Assembly: GCA_028875725.1 (NCBI GenBank)
Contig: JAPPCR010000015.1
Location: forward strand, 62,001-126,000
Direction: 5' to 3'
DNA from: Acidobacteriota bacterium
GTDB lineage: Bacteria; Acidobacteriota; Thermoanaerobaculia; Multivoradales; Multivoraceae
Length of the DNA: 64,000 bases
Positions within the stretch are counted from its first letter, which is position 1; each line of letters opens with the position of its first letter. This document shows, piece by piece, positions 47,951 to 56,603 of the stretch. A model generated the notes under the pieces. The model saw only the letters and a list, made by a program, of their open reading frames with translations. It made no database searches and was not told the DNA's origin. The position numbers and the translations under genes are program-made.

Positions 47951-50479
47951 CTATCCGCTGCAGGCGAACGCCTTGGTGTCGCCCGCGGTGGCCGCGGTCT
48001 GCCCCAGTTTGTTGCTGTGCGTCCACGGCGCGCCGCCGCCGGGAGGCGTCACCACGAGGTTGAACGCGAGGTCCGTCACCGGCGCCACGAACACCCAGCG
48101 ATAGCCGTTCACGCCACAGGCGTCCAGCACCTTGATCAGGACTTCGGCGTTGTTCCGGTCGAAGAAGTACAGAAGGCCCGACTGCTCGGAATCCAGTCCG
48201 TAGTCCTTGACTTCCGCGCTCTCCGGCGCCCCGTCCTTGAGGAACTCGACGCACATGCTGACCTGATGGCCACGGTTCAGTGTCAGCACCGGTTGGGGCT
48301 CGCAATCCGGCGCCTCGCCAGCGTTGATCGGATCCGCGACCGAGGCCGGCGCGAGGCCGGCATCGACCAGATTCACGCCACCGGGGCCCTCGGCGGTGCG
48401 AGCCGCCGTCACGGCAGCGCCGGTTGCTCGGGCCGCACAGGGGAACGCCGTCACGTCACCCTTCGGCGCCGCGGTCACGCCGCCCCGCGGATTCCGGTGC
48501 ATCCAGCGCTCCCCGGTGGCCGTTTCGTCGACGTACAGGTTGAACGCCAGGTCCGTGACCGGCGCCACGAACACCCAGCGGAAGCCGTTCACGACGCAGG
48601 CGTCCAGCACCTTGACCAACACCTCCGCATTGTCGCGGTCGAAGAAGTACAGGAGGCCCGACTCGCGAGATTCGAGCTCGTAGTTCTTCGCGTCCTCCTT
48701 GACGATCGGGCCCACGCCGCCCTCGAGATACTCGACGCACATGCTCACCGTGAAACCGTGATCGAACGCGATCAGCGGTTCGCTCGGCACGCAGTCCGTA
48801 AAGTCCGTCGACGGCAGGACGATGGTCACCAGGTCGCTCGCGGAGCGGCCGGCGTCGTTGACCGCCCTCACCCGGAAGTCGTAGCGTCCGCCCGGAGTCA
48901 GCCCCGTCACGTCGGCGGTCGTCGTGTTGGCCGGCACGGTTGAGTCCGTCCGCCAGCCGCGGCCTCTCTGGCGAAGCTGGACCTCGAAGCCGGTCTCGTC
49001 GTCCGACCGGTCCACCCAGCTCAGGCGAACGCTGGTGGGACCCGTCGAGGTGCCGGTCAGGTTGCCCGGCGCGGTCGGTCCGGCGCCCGGCGGAGGAGGC
49101 TCCGGATCCGGACCCGGGTCGGGATCCGGATCGGGACCCGGACCTCCAGGCAGCGAGTCGCTGTAGTGCGGTGCAATGGGGACTGAGACCTCACGCAACG
49201 CCCGCTCGTTCTCCCGCTCGCCGGCGACTCCGAACGCGATCTGGCGGCCGCCGATTCTCGGCTGAACCCGCACGGTAGAGAACCACGGCTCCACTTCACC
49301 GCTGCCGTAGCTCATGATCGTGTCCTTGTCCGGCGGGTTCGGAGCCGATCCGCTGAACCAGGTGTGTCCGAATGCGTAGGGCGCGATCAACGTGTTGTTC
49401 CGGCAATCCGCATCCTCAAAACAACCTCCGGCATTCGGTGGATCGTGCTGCCCGCCCAGGTTGTGGCCCACCTCGTGGGCGAAGGTCTCGTCGCCGCAGC
49501 CCTGCATGACCGTCAGGCCGTAACCCGCCGGGGAGAACGACGCCGCCGTTTCGCCCTTGGTGAGCAAGTAGGCGATGCCGCAGACATCCCTGACCTCAGC
49601 GGTCACGAAGATGTGCACCAGGTCCGCCTGGTGCTCGGCGCGCAGCGACCGCACCTCCTGATTGTTCCGGAGCCCGCGAAGCACCGCGCTACCCCCACCC
49701 TCGACACTCAACGAAGCCGGCGCCTGCTCGTGATGCACCAACCGGGCGACCACGTCCAGATCGCCATTGCGGAACACCGTGTTCAGGTAGTCGATCGATG
49801 CCTGCACGGGGGCGTCCACCGAGCCGTCGCGGGCCTCGTAGCGCTGGCGGGCCGCCTCGCTGTAGACGATCAGCATGTCGAGATGGTTGTGGCTCGACGC
49901 CTGAACGACGTGCTCCGGATCGCCCCCGCGTTGCGCCTCGATCGCGGCCACCGGCGACGGCCGATCCGGGACCACACCGCCGGGGCAGAACTCCTCCTTG
50001 GGCTTCCGCTCCATCGTCGACATGTTCTCGATCCGCCCGCTGCCGTTGGGCCGGGCCGAGATCCGGTACTTCGCGCCGCCCGGCACGCCGAAGTGGCCCA
50101 CCAGGTGGTCGTTCGCAACGGTGAACACGACGCTCTCGTAGTCCGAACCCGCCACCCGGCCGGCCCACATCGCGTCGCCGTCGCCGCGGTCCTCGAACAC
50201 GCTCAGTTCAGCGACCAGCAGCCGGCCGTCCGGCGCCGGCACCTCCAGGCGCTGCGGAGCGGACCGGACGAGGTCGATGTCGAGGTCGATCGCGTACGGC
50301 ACGACACCCGGCTCCGACACCACCGGCTCCACGATGACGGGGCCAAGGTCCAGCAAACGCTGCGCCTGGGCACTGACGCCCGGCAACAGCAGGAAGAGAC
50401 AGAACGGCAGAAACCGCCGCTGTCGAAGGACGGTCCGGCCGGGGAATCCCCCAGCTCGACCCAGGTGAGAAACAGTCAT
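47951..50479 (-). CDS. Secreted reprolysin-like metalloprotease with FN3 and unnamed repeats
   Basis: An 842-residue exported protein. Signal RRFLPFCLFLLLPGVSAQAQ; a propeptide-like part; a metzincin catalytic domain with HEVGHNLGGQHD near residue 334 and a following IMSYG Met-turn; a Pro/Asp linker of DP and GP repeats (about 446-466); one FN3 domain (468-560); then two copies of the unnamed domain with LLYFFDRDNAEVLVKVLDAC and WVFVAPVTDLAFNL (about 563-680 and 723-841), also found in the protease at 21278. Probably an extracellular protease anchored or targeted by its C-terminus. TATAGT 6 nt before the ATG suggests a leaderless message. Confidence 0.88.
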   Translation of the reverse strand: MTVSHLGRAGGFPGRTVLRQRRFLPFCLFLLLPGVSAQAQRLLDLGPVIVEPVVSEPGVVPYAIDLDIDLVRSAPQRLEVPAPDGRLLVAELSVFEDRGDGDAMWAGRVAGSDYESVVFTVANDHLVGHFGVPGGAKYRISARPNGSGRIENMSTMERKPKEEFCPGGVVPDRPSPVAAIEAQRGGDPEHVVQASSHNHLDMLIVYSEAARQRYEARDGSVDAPVQASIDYLNTVFRNGDLDVVARLVHHEQAPASLSVEGGGSAVLRGLRNNQEVRSLRAEHQADLVHIFVTAEVRDVCGIAYLLTKGETAASFSPAGYGLTVMQGCGDETFAHEVGHNLGGQHDPPNAGGCFEDADCRNNTLIAPYAFGHTWFSGSAPNPPDKDTIMSYGSGEVEPWFSTVRVQPRIGGRQIAFGVAGERENERALREVSVPIAPHYSDSLPGGPGPDPDPDPGPDPEPPPPGAGPTAPGNLTGTSTGPTSVRLSWVDRSDDETGFEVQLRQRGRGWRTDSTVPANTTTADVTGLTPGGRYDFRVRAVNDAGRSASDLVTIVLPSTDFTDCVPSEPLIAFDHGFTVSMCVEYLEGGVGPIVKEDAKNYELESRESGLLYFFDRDNAEVLVKVLDACVVNGFRWVFVAPVTDLAFNLYVDETATGERWMHRNPRGGVTAAPKGDVTAFPCAARATGAAVTAARTAEGPGGVNLVDAGLAPASVADPINAGEAPDCEPQPVLTLNRGHQVSMCVEFLKDGAPESAEVKDYGLDSEQSGLLYFFDRNNAEVLIKVLDACGVNGYRWVFVAPVTDLAFNLVVTPPGGGAPWTHSNKLGQTAATAGDTKAFACSG

Positions 50480-50485
50480 GAAATC

Positions 50486-50491
50486 ACTATA
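50486..50491 (-). promoter_or_regulatory. -10 element, leaderless start of reprolysin-like gene
   Basis: TATAGT on the minus strand ends 6 nt before the ATG at 50479, with GATTTC between. It is the best -10 match among the leaderless starts in the window. Confidence 0.55.
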
Positions 50492-50550
50492 GCGCCGGGC
50501 GGCGGCCAGCTGAGTGCCGCTTCCGGTCGCCAGCGACGGGTCCTACGCCT

Positions 50551-52374
50551 CTAACGAACGTCGACGCCGCCCCTGAGGAACGACTGACGGCCGCCGAGGT
50601 CGTCCCGCAGGCCGATGCCCAGGTCGTGGTAGCCGCCCTCCATCGTGAGCTCCAGGCCGTAGCGCCAGGTGCCGTCCTCGATCTCGGCCAGGCGATCGGC
50701 CGGCACCGCGATGTTGAGGTCCGTCCGCTGCGGTTCGGTCGTGTGGTCCTTCTCGTCCCGGGCCGCCATCCAGAGCTGGATGCGGCCATGGTGGACGCCG
50801 TCGCGCGGGATGAGCGTCAGGTCCTCCCAGGCCACTTCGAGCACGAGGGGAACGTCGTAGTTCCCGTCGGGCCGGCGCTTCGGCGGCAGGTTGTGGAGCC
50901 GGACGGCGAGCGGGTTCTCCAGCATGTTCAGGTGCAGGGCCGACAGGGTCCCCTCGATCATCCGGGATTCGAGCGTCTTGTCCCGGTAGCCCTTGCGGTA
51001 GCGGACTTCGGCACCCCGCGGCCTGTTCTTCCAGATCACCTCGATCCGGTGGTAGGCGCCCCCGCCGGCCAGATCCGGCATGTAGCCCAGGGCGTAGTAG
51101 TTGCGGAAGTCGGCGGCGACCTTGAGCAGGTCCGGCGTCACCCGGTTCGTGTTGAGGATCGCCCGGCCGCCCGTCTCCTCCGACATCAACTGCAGCGGAC
51201 TCTGGAGATTCGTCCGAATGATCGTGTCGATCTGGGCCATCTGGCCGGGAAGACCCGCCACCGCGCTGTCGATCGTGCCCTGCGAATAGACCGTCAAGCC
51301 GCGCGCGTCGATCGTGTAGAAGCTGACCCGATTCGCGTTCGCCGACGCGGCTAGCTGCTGGAACCGCCGCGACATGTCGTACTCGGTCATCTCGATCAGC
51401 GAGACCGCCTGTTCCCACACGCCGTGGAGGAAGTAGAAGATGTCCTCGCCGGCGATCATCGGGATGCCGTCGGCGACATAGACGACCGCCTTGCGTCCCG
51501 GAGCGGCCGAAAGGTTCTCGACCAGGCGCATCAGGCCGTCGATCGACATGTTCGTCTCGTTGCGGACCGACCCGGCGTAGTTGATCAACTGCTCGCGGGC
51601 CAGCACCGCGCTACCGCCAATCAAACCGCCCTGCCGCGCCGCCTCGATCCGCCGTTCGCTGTCCGTCCGGTTCTCGATCTCGGTGTTCACGTCGTTGACC
51701 ACCTCGAACAGGTCGCGGCGCTCGCTGTTCCGGTGCACGCGCTGGCCGGTGAACTCCTCGAGCTCCAACAGTGCCCGCCGCACCTGGTCGCGATCGTTCG
51801 TGAACGGCATGCGCAGGTTCAGGTAGCGGTCGAAGCTCGCGAGCATGATCCGGTCCTCGGGCCTCAGGTGCTCTCGGATGAATGCCCGCAACTCGCGCAT
51901 CACCCGGTTGCGGTTCGGCGGCGTCAGGTTCAGGTTGTCGATGTAGAAGACGACGTGGAGCGCCTGTTCCGGCGGCACGGTCACGGGTTGCCGCGCGGCC
52001 GCCTCCCGTTCGAACGGATCGTCGGGCGGCGGTGCGAGCAGCGGCTCCGCCTTCAGTTCGCCGCCGCGGCGCACGAGGAGCTCGTCGCCCTGCTGCTCCA
52101 CCGCGTAGAAGTTGCTGATCGGGACGCGCCGCCCGTCGATCTTGAGTTCGAAGTCGTCGGAGCCCAGGCCCAGCACCGGCTTGCCGTCGGCGTCCGTCAC
52201 GTAGACATCGACGTTGACGACCTCGACGTTGACGACCTCGACGAATCCGGGCCCCGAGGGTGAACGCGCGTCGCCGGGCTGAGCGGCCGCGGGAAGTGAG
52301 GGCGCGAGCCCCAGGAGAACGGCGGCCAGCGGGGTGATCGAGCGAGGGATCGCGGGCGAGTCCGCAATGGTCAT
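50551..52374 (-). CDS. VWFA-related Acidobacterial domain protein
   Basis: A 607-residue exported protein (signal ITPLAAVLLGLAPSLPAAAQP). The domain is seen as VYVTDADGKPVLGLGSDDFELKIDG, VVFYIDNLNLTPPNRNRVMRE (MIDAS-like DNLNL), AVVYVADGIPMIAGED and YYALGYMPDLAGG. Third member of the family in this window. A 15-bp tandem duplication (52208-52237) encodes the VEVVN-VEVVN stretch. TAGGCT lies 6 nt before the ATG and includes the stop codon of the upstream sulfatase-like gene. Confidence 0.85.
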   Translation of the reverse strand: MTIADSPAIPRSITPLAAVLLGLAPSLPAAAQPGDARSPSGPGFVEVVNVEVVNVDVYVTDADGKPVLGLGSDDFELKIDGRRVPISNFYAVEQQGDELLVRRGGELKAEPLLAPPPDDPFEREAAARQPVTVPPEQALHVVFYIDNLNLTPPNRNRVMRELRAFIREHLRPEDRIMLASFDRYLNLRMPFTNDRDQVRRALLELEEFTGQRVHRNSERRDLFEVVNDVNTEIENRTDSERRIEAARQGGLIGGSAVLAREQLINYAGSVRNETNMSIDGLMRLVENLSAAPGRKAVVYVADGIPMIAGEDIFYFLHGVWEQAVSLIEMTEYDMSRRFQQLAASANANRVSFYTIDARGLTVYSQGTIDSAVAGLPGQMAQIDTIIRTNLQSPLQLMSEETGGRAILNTNRVTPDLLKVAADFRNYYALGYMPDLAGGGAYHRIEVIWKNRPRGAEVRYRKGYRDKTLESRMIEGTLSALHLNMLENPLAVRLHNLPPKRRPDGNYDVPLVLEVAWEDLTLIPRDGVHHGRIQLWMAARDEKDHTTEPQRTDLNIAVPADRLAEIEDGTWRYGLELTMEGGYHDLGIGLRDDLGGRQSFLRGGVDVR

Positions 52375-52380
52375 GGGGAG

Positions 52381-52386
52381 AGCCTA
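52381..52386 (-). promoter_or_regulatory. -10 element within the stop codon of the upstream gene
   Basis: TAGGCT on the minus strand; its first three bases are the TAG stop of the sulfatase-TPR gene, and its end is 6 nt from the VWFA ATG at 52374. It would start a leaderless VWFA message independent of the upstream gene. Confidence 0.5.
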
Positions 52387-54576
52387 CCGCTTTGCTGCCG
52401 CACCCGGCAGGGAGCGGAGTTCGTCGCTGTCCGGCCAGCGGCGCAGGGCTTCCGCGAGCACGGCATCGGCGGAACGGTCGTCGCGCATCGCGCGCAGGGT
52501 GCGCACGGCCTCGGCGTAGGCGGCCGGCGCCGGGTTGACGGTGACCAGCTCCTGGAGCGTCCTGCCGGCCTCGGCGGCGCGGCCCTCGATGGCGAGCAGG
52601 AAGGCGAGAGACGAGTACGCGCCGAGCAGACCGCGGTCGAGCCCGATGGCCTCCCGGTAGGAGCTCTCCGCTTCCTCGGCTCGGGCAAGGGCCCCGAGTG
52701 CGGTCCCGCGATGAAGGTAGAGACGCGCGAGGACCGAACGGTCGCGGCGGTCGCCGAACTCGGCCAGCGCCTCGTCGCTCTGGGCCAGCGCCTCCTCGAA
52801 GCGGCCCTGCGCGTTCAACAGGCTCGTTCGGACGACAAGGGGCGCGATCCGCGGCCCCCGCCCGGCCAGGGCCCGCTCCAGGTGCTGCGCCGCCGCCGCC
52901 AGGTCTCCCTCGGCCAGGGCGGCCTCAGCGAGGAGCTGGGGAGCGAGCGGCGAACGGTCGGCGACCGTCAGGGCGTGCTCCCGCGCCTCCGCGACGCGGC
53001 CCGCCCGCAGCAGCAGTTCGGCGACCTTGATCCCGGACGCCGCGGCATTCCCGCCGGACACATCAAAGGCCCGGCGGTAGGCATCGAGCGCCGCCCCGGG
53101 ACGGCCAAGGCGCTCCAGAGTCTCTCCCAGCTCGTGCCACGCCAGGACGAGCCGCGGCTCGGTCTCGAGCACCGAGCGCAGCGCCGCCTCGGAACCGGCC
53201 AGATCGCCTTCCGCACCGAGGCGAACGGCCCGCGCCAGGTCCTCGACTACACGGATCCGGCTCTTCGGGTCGGGCAGAGGGCGGTCTCCGGCACCGGCGC
53301 CGCCGGAGAGGTAACCGAGCGACTCGAGCCGCCGCCGGGTCTCCGGATCCTCTTCCGACGGCGAGGCGAGCGACCGGTCGATCGCTTCGAGCGCCGCACG
53401 CATCCGGCGCGCCGCCACGCGCTCCTCCTGGATCACGTTGTTCCGCTCGCCCGGATCTTCGGACAGGCGGAACAGCTCCGGCTCGGGCGACTCGATGAAG
53501 TGGAGGTCCCCTTCGACAACCGAGCCGAGGTCGCTCCAGCCGAAGTGAATGCGGGGATAGACGCTCTCGGAGACGATCTGCCGTGGCCCGGCGCCCGGCG
53601 ACGGCTCGGCGCCGAGGCCAAGCAGATCGGCGCCGGCAAACCTGGCCGGCTGCTCCAGTCCGAGGAGCGAGTGGACCGTCGGCGCCACGTCGCCGAGCTG
53701 GGCGTTGGCGGCGACCCGCTCGCCGGCCCGCTCGCCGCCCGGCAGCTTGACGATCAGCGGCACCTGGAGCACTTCCCGGTAGACGAGGATCAGGTGGTCC
53801 ATCTCGCCGTGGTCCATCAGGCCCTCGCCGTGATCCGAGAGGAGCATGACCAGGGCGTCCCGGTAGAGGCCTCGCTCCTTGAGCCGGCGGACGAGTTCAC
53901 CGACCACAGCGTCGGCGGCCGCGATCTCACCGTCGTAGGGATCGTCGTAACGGTCCGCGAAGGGCGGCGGCGGGTTGTAGGGAGCGTGCGGTTCGTACAG
54001 GTGGAGGAACAGGAAGAACGGAGAACCCCCCAGGTCGCCGAGCCAGCGCGAGGCCGCGTCCAGCGTCTCCAGGCCCGGCCGTTGCAGCTCGCCGAAGTCG
54101 CGGCCGGTCTCGAACCGGACGCCGTCGTCGTAGACGTCGAAGCCGCGTTCCACTCCGGTTCCGGCGCGGAGGACGTAGGAGGAAACGAAACCGCCGGTGG
54201 CGTAGCCCTCCGCGCGCAGCGTCCCGGCCAGCGTCGGGATCCCTTCGTCCAACCGGTAGCCCGAGTTGTCCCGCACGCCGTGCTCCGGCGGCAGCAACCC
54301 GGTGAACACGCTGACGTGCGACGGCAGGGTGACGTTGACGTGGGTGTAGGCCCGCTCGAACAGTACGCCGTCGGCGGCCAGGCGGTCGATCGCCGGCGTC
54401 TCGACGCCGTCGTAGCCGTAGGCCGGCAACCGGTCCGAGCGCAGCGTGTCGATGGAGATCAAGACGATGTCCGGACGCGCCGCGGCGGCAGCTCGGGCGT
54501 CGTCAGGGGCCGGCGGGGCCGCGCAGCCGAGGAGCGCGCCGCCGCACGCGAAAGCGATCGCCGCGGCGCGGCTCAC
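52384..54576 (-). CDS. Sulfatase-like/TPR lipoprotein
   Basis: A 730-residue lipoprotein starting at GTG: MSRAAAIAFACGGALLGCAAP, lipobox LLGC. The alkaline-phosphatase-superfamily domain shows DIVLISIDTLRSDRLPAYG, HVNVTLPSHVSVFTG with Thr at the nucleophile site, HLYEPHAPYNPPPPF and LLSDHGEGLMDHGEMDH. TPR repeats occupy the last 300 residues. It is a paralogue of the gene at 35587 with the same architecture. GTG overlaps the TGA of the CARDB-like gene (GTGA). As there, absence of the FGly Cys/Ser argues against ordinary sulfatase activity. Confidence 0.86.
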   Translation of the reverse strand: MSRAAAIAFACGGALLGCAAPPAPDDARAAAAARPDIVLISIDTLRSDRLPAYGYDGVETPAIDRLAADGVLFERAYTHVNVTLPSHVSVFTGLLPPEHGVRDNSGYRLDEGIPTLAGTLRAEGYATGGFVSSYVLRAGTGVERGFDVYDDGVRFETGRDFGELQRPGLETLDAASRWLGDLGGSPFFLFLHLYEPHAPYNPPPPFADRYDDPYDGEIAAADAVVGELVRRLKERGLYRDALVMLLSDHGEGLMDHGEMDHLILVYREVLQVPLIVKLPGGERAGERVAANAQLGDVAPTVHSLLGLEQPARFAGADLLGLGAEPSPGAGPRQIVSESVYPRIHFGWSDLGSVVEGDLHFIESPEPELFRLSEDPGERNNVIQEERVAARRMRAALEAIDRSLASPSEEDPETRRRLESLGYLSGGAGAGDRPLPDPKSRIRVVEDLARAVRLGAEGDLAGSEAALRSVLETEPRLVLAWHELGETLERLGRPGAALDAYRRAFDVSGGNAAASGIKVAELLLRAGRVAEAREHALTVADRSPLAPQLLAEAALAEGDLAAAAQHLERALAGRGPRIAPLVVRTSLLNAQGRFEEALAQSDEALAEFGDRRDRSVLARLYLHRGTALGALARAEEAESSYREAIGLDRGLLGAYSSLAFLLAIEGRAAEAGRTLQELVTVNPAPAAYAEAVRTLRAMRDDRSADAVLAEALRRWPDSDELRSLPGAAAKR

Positions 54577-55127
54577 TTCAGTTCGAGCGTCCGGCTCGCC
54601 GCCTGCGGCAGGCCGGCCACGTCGCCGACCGGAGTCCACACCTCCACCGTCTCGCCGTCCTCCTCGACCTCGGTCACCTCGACCCAGCGCGCCGCGCGTA
54701 GTCGAACGACGACTTCCAGCTTGCCGTCGGCGGGCGCGGGCCGCCCCTGCTCGGATGTCCAGAAGTTGTAGAGCGCCACTTCCTCCGACTCGCCCGGTTC
54801 GATCACCTGCAGGAAGAGCTGCTGCTCGTACACCGGCAGCGCCCGGCCGTTCAGCTCGACGTCGAAGCCGAAGCTGTAGACGGCGCGATCGCCGTTGTTC
54901 TCGACCGTCGCGACCAGCCGGCACAGGGTCTCGGGACCGGGCGCCGCGGGCGCCACCTCGAACCCGGCGAGGAGAACCTCCGGAGCGTCATCGTCGGCGC
55001 CGGCCGGTGAGGTGACCGGCAACTGTCCAAGAACCGACAGGGCCATGACCGCCACTGACGCCGCTGACGGGCGCCGTGACGAAACTCTGGCGCCGGAAGC
55101 CCCGGCGGCAGCCCCCACGTTCGACAC
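54573..55127 (-). CDS. Exported CARDB-like protein
   Basis: A 184-residue protein with an N-terminal hydrophobic stretch (SVAVMALSVLGQLPVTSPAGA) and a single beta-sandwich of CARDB type (VLLAGFEVAPAAPGPETLCRLVATVENNGDRAVYS in part, then LNGRALPVYEQQL). No catalytic residues. Start: GTG at 55127 is favoured because TATTAT lies 7 nt upstream; GTG at 55118 (with GGGGTG before it) and ATG at 55046 are alternatives. Its stop overlaps the sulfatase-like lipoprotein start, so it may be an accessory subunit, by inference. Confidence 0.65.
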   Translation of the reverse strand: MSNVGAAAGASGARVSSRRPSAASVAVMALSVLGQLPVTSPAGADDDAPEVLLAGFEVAPAAPGPETLCRLVATVENNGDRAVYSFGFDVELNGRALPVYEQQLFLQVIEPGESEEVALYNFWTSEQGRPAPADGKLEVVVRLRAARWVEVTEVEEDGETVEVWTPVGDVAGLPQAASRTLELK

Positions 55128-55134
55128 CCCATGG

Positions 55135-55140
55135 ATAATA
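55135..55140 (-). promoter_or_regulatory. -10 element, leaderless start of CARDB-like gene
   Basis: TATTAT on the minus strand ends 7 nt before the GTG at 55127. On the plus strand the overlapping GATAAT could serve the DUF3179 gene. Confidence 0.45.
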
Positions 55141-55160
55141 CTGCCGGGGAGACTCCCATC

Positions 55161-56603
55161 GTGTCCCTCAACCTCATGCTTCGCCTGACGGCTGCCCTGG
55201 CCGGCCTGGCCCTCCTGGGCTCCGCCGAGCTCTCCGCGCAGACCAGCGGGCAACTCAACGAGGAGGACGACCCGACGCTCCGCCTCGCGGACCTGCCCTC
55301 GGCCGAGGCACGGAGCGAGCCGGCCTTCTACGACCGTGTCCGCCGCCTCATGTCCGGTAGGGCGAAGGCGCGGAAACGGGCCGCCAGGTCACTCGCCAGG
55401 GCCGACGAGTCCGTCCTCATCCCCCTGGTCGACGCTTACTTCTTCTCGCCGAACGAGGCGCGTCCGGAACTGAGACAGGCCCTGGAGGAGCTCTCCGGCA
55501 AGCAGTTCGGCAGCCGCTACCGCGACTGGTTCGAGTACGTGGGAAGCCGCGAAGACCTCGAAACACCCTCCGGGTACACCGCCTGGAAGGGAGAGCTGTT
55601 CTCGCGCATCGACCCGGCCTACCGGCGCATCCTGAGCCCGGAAGCGACCGTCCGTCTCAGACTGCGCGAAGTTCAGTGGGGAGGCGTTCCCCTGGACGGG
55701 ATTCCCACGATCGACGATCCGGAAGCAGTACCCGCCGGCGCCGCACGCTTCATGCGCGACACGGACACCGTCTTCGGCGTCAGCCTGGGCGGCGAGCACC
55801 GCGCCTACCCGGTCAAGGTCCTGAGCTGGCACGAACTGCTGAACGACACCGTCGGCGGCCGGCCCATCGCCCTCTCCTTCTGCACCCTCTGCGGATCCGG
55901 GATTCTCTACCTCGCGGAGGACGCAGGCGGAACCCGCATGCTGTTCGGCACCTCGGGGTTGCTCTACCGCTCGAACAAGCTGATGTTCGACCGCGCCACG
56001 CTCAGCCTGTGGAGCAACCTGACCGGAGAGGCGGTGATCGGCGAGCGAGCAGCCGAGGGCACGCGGCTCACGATGCTGCCCATGACTCTGACCCGCTGGG
56101 ACGCCTGGCGGCAGCGCCACCCGGACACCACGATCATGCTCCCCGATCCGGCCGTGGCCCAACGCACCGGCTACCGCTACATCGAGGGCGCCGCCGACGA
56201 GGCCCGGGCCGGTGTCGAGTTCGCGGTGTGGCGGCGGAGCGACGCCCTGGAGCGGAACGCGCGGATCTACGCCCTGCGGATCAACGGCGAGGCGAAGGCG
56301 TACCCGCTCGACAAGCTCCTGGACGAACGCCTCGTCCACGACACCGTCGGCGGCGTCGAGATCGTGCTCTTCCTCGACGGGGCGAGCGGCGCGGTGCGCG
56401 CCTTCGAGCGCGGCGGCCGCGAGTTCCGCGTACCGGGGTTGACGCCAATCCGGCAACTTCGCGCCGAGGACGGAACTGTCTGGCGGCTAACCGAGGAAGG
56501 ACTGGCGTCCGATGCCGGCGGCGACCTGCTGCCGCGAGTCCCCGGCCACGTCGCGTTCTGGTTCGGCTGGTACGCGTTCTACCCGGACACCGGGATCTAC
56601 TGA
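55161..56603 (+). CDS. DUF3179 domain protein, exported
   Basis: A 480-residue protein with signal MSLNLMLRLTAALAGLALLG...LSAQ. The DUF3179 core is clear: SFCTLCGSGILYLAEDAGG near residue 240, TSGLLYRSNKLMFDRATLSLWSNLTGEAVIG (in part), HPDTTIMLPD and a second repeat-like RINGEAKAYPLDKL. The family is widespread and of unknown function; the CTLC pair may bind metal. GTG at 55161 is preferred (GGGGAG upstream, compact signal) over the ATG at 55131. Its end overlaps the end of the convergent M16 gene by 7 bp. Confidence 0.85.
   Translation: MSLNLMLRLTAALAGLALLGSAELSAQTSGQLNEEDDPTLRLADLPSAEARSEPAFYDRVRRLMSGRAKARKRAARSLARADESVLIPLVDAYFFSPNEARPELRQALEELSGKQFGSRYRDWFEYVGSREDLETPSGYTAWKGELFSRIDPAYRRILSPEATVRLRLREVQWGGVPLDGIPTIDDPEAVPAGAARFMRDTDTVFGVSLGGEHRAYPVKVLSWHELLNDTVGGRPIALSFCTLCGSGILYLAEDAGGTRMLFGTSGLLYRSNKLMFDRATLSLWSNLTGEAVIGERAAEGTRLTMLPMTLTRWDAWRQRHPDTTIMLPDPAVAQRTGYRYIEGAADEARAGVEFAVWRRSDALERNARIYALRINGEAKAYPLDKLLDERLVHDTVGGVEIVLFLDGASGAVRAFERGGREFRVPGLTPIRQLRAEDGTVWRLTEEGLASDAGGDLLPRVPGHVAFWFGWYAFYPDTGIY

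Noticed and set aside
49080..49145. Repetitive Pro/Asp/Gly codons in the reprolysin-like gene as a possible microsatellite
   Set aside because: Encodes a plain interdomain linker before the FN3 domain.
52208..52237. 15-bp tandem duplication in a VWFA gene
   Set aside because: In frame, two units only, ordinary coding slippage; no sign of a functional repeat.
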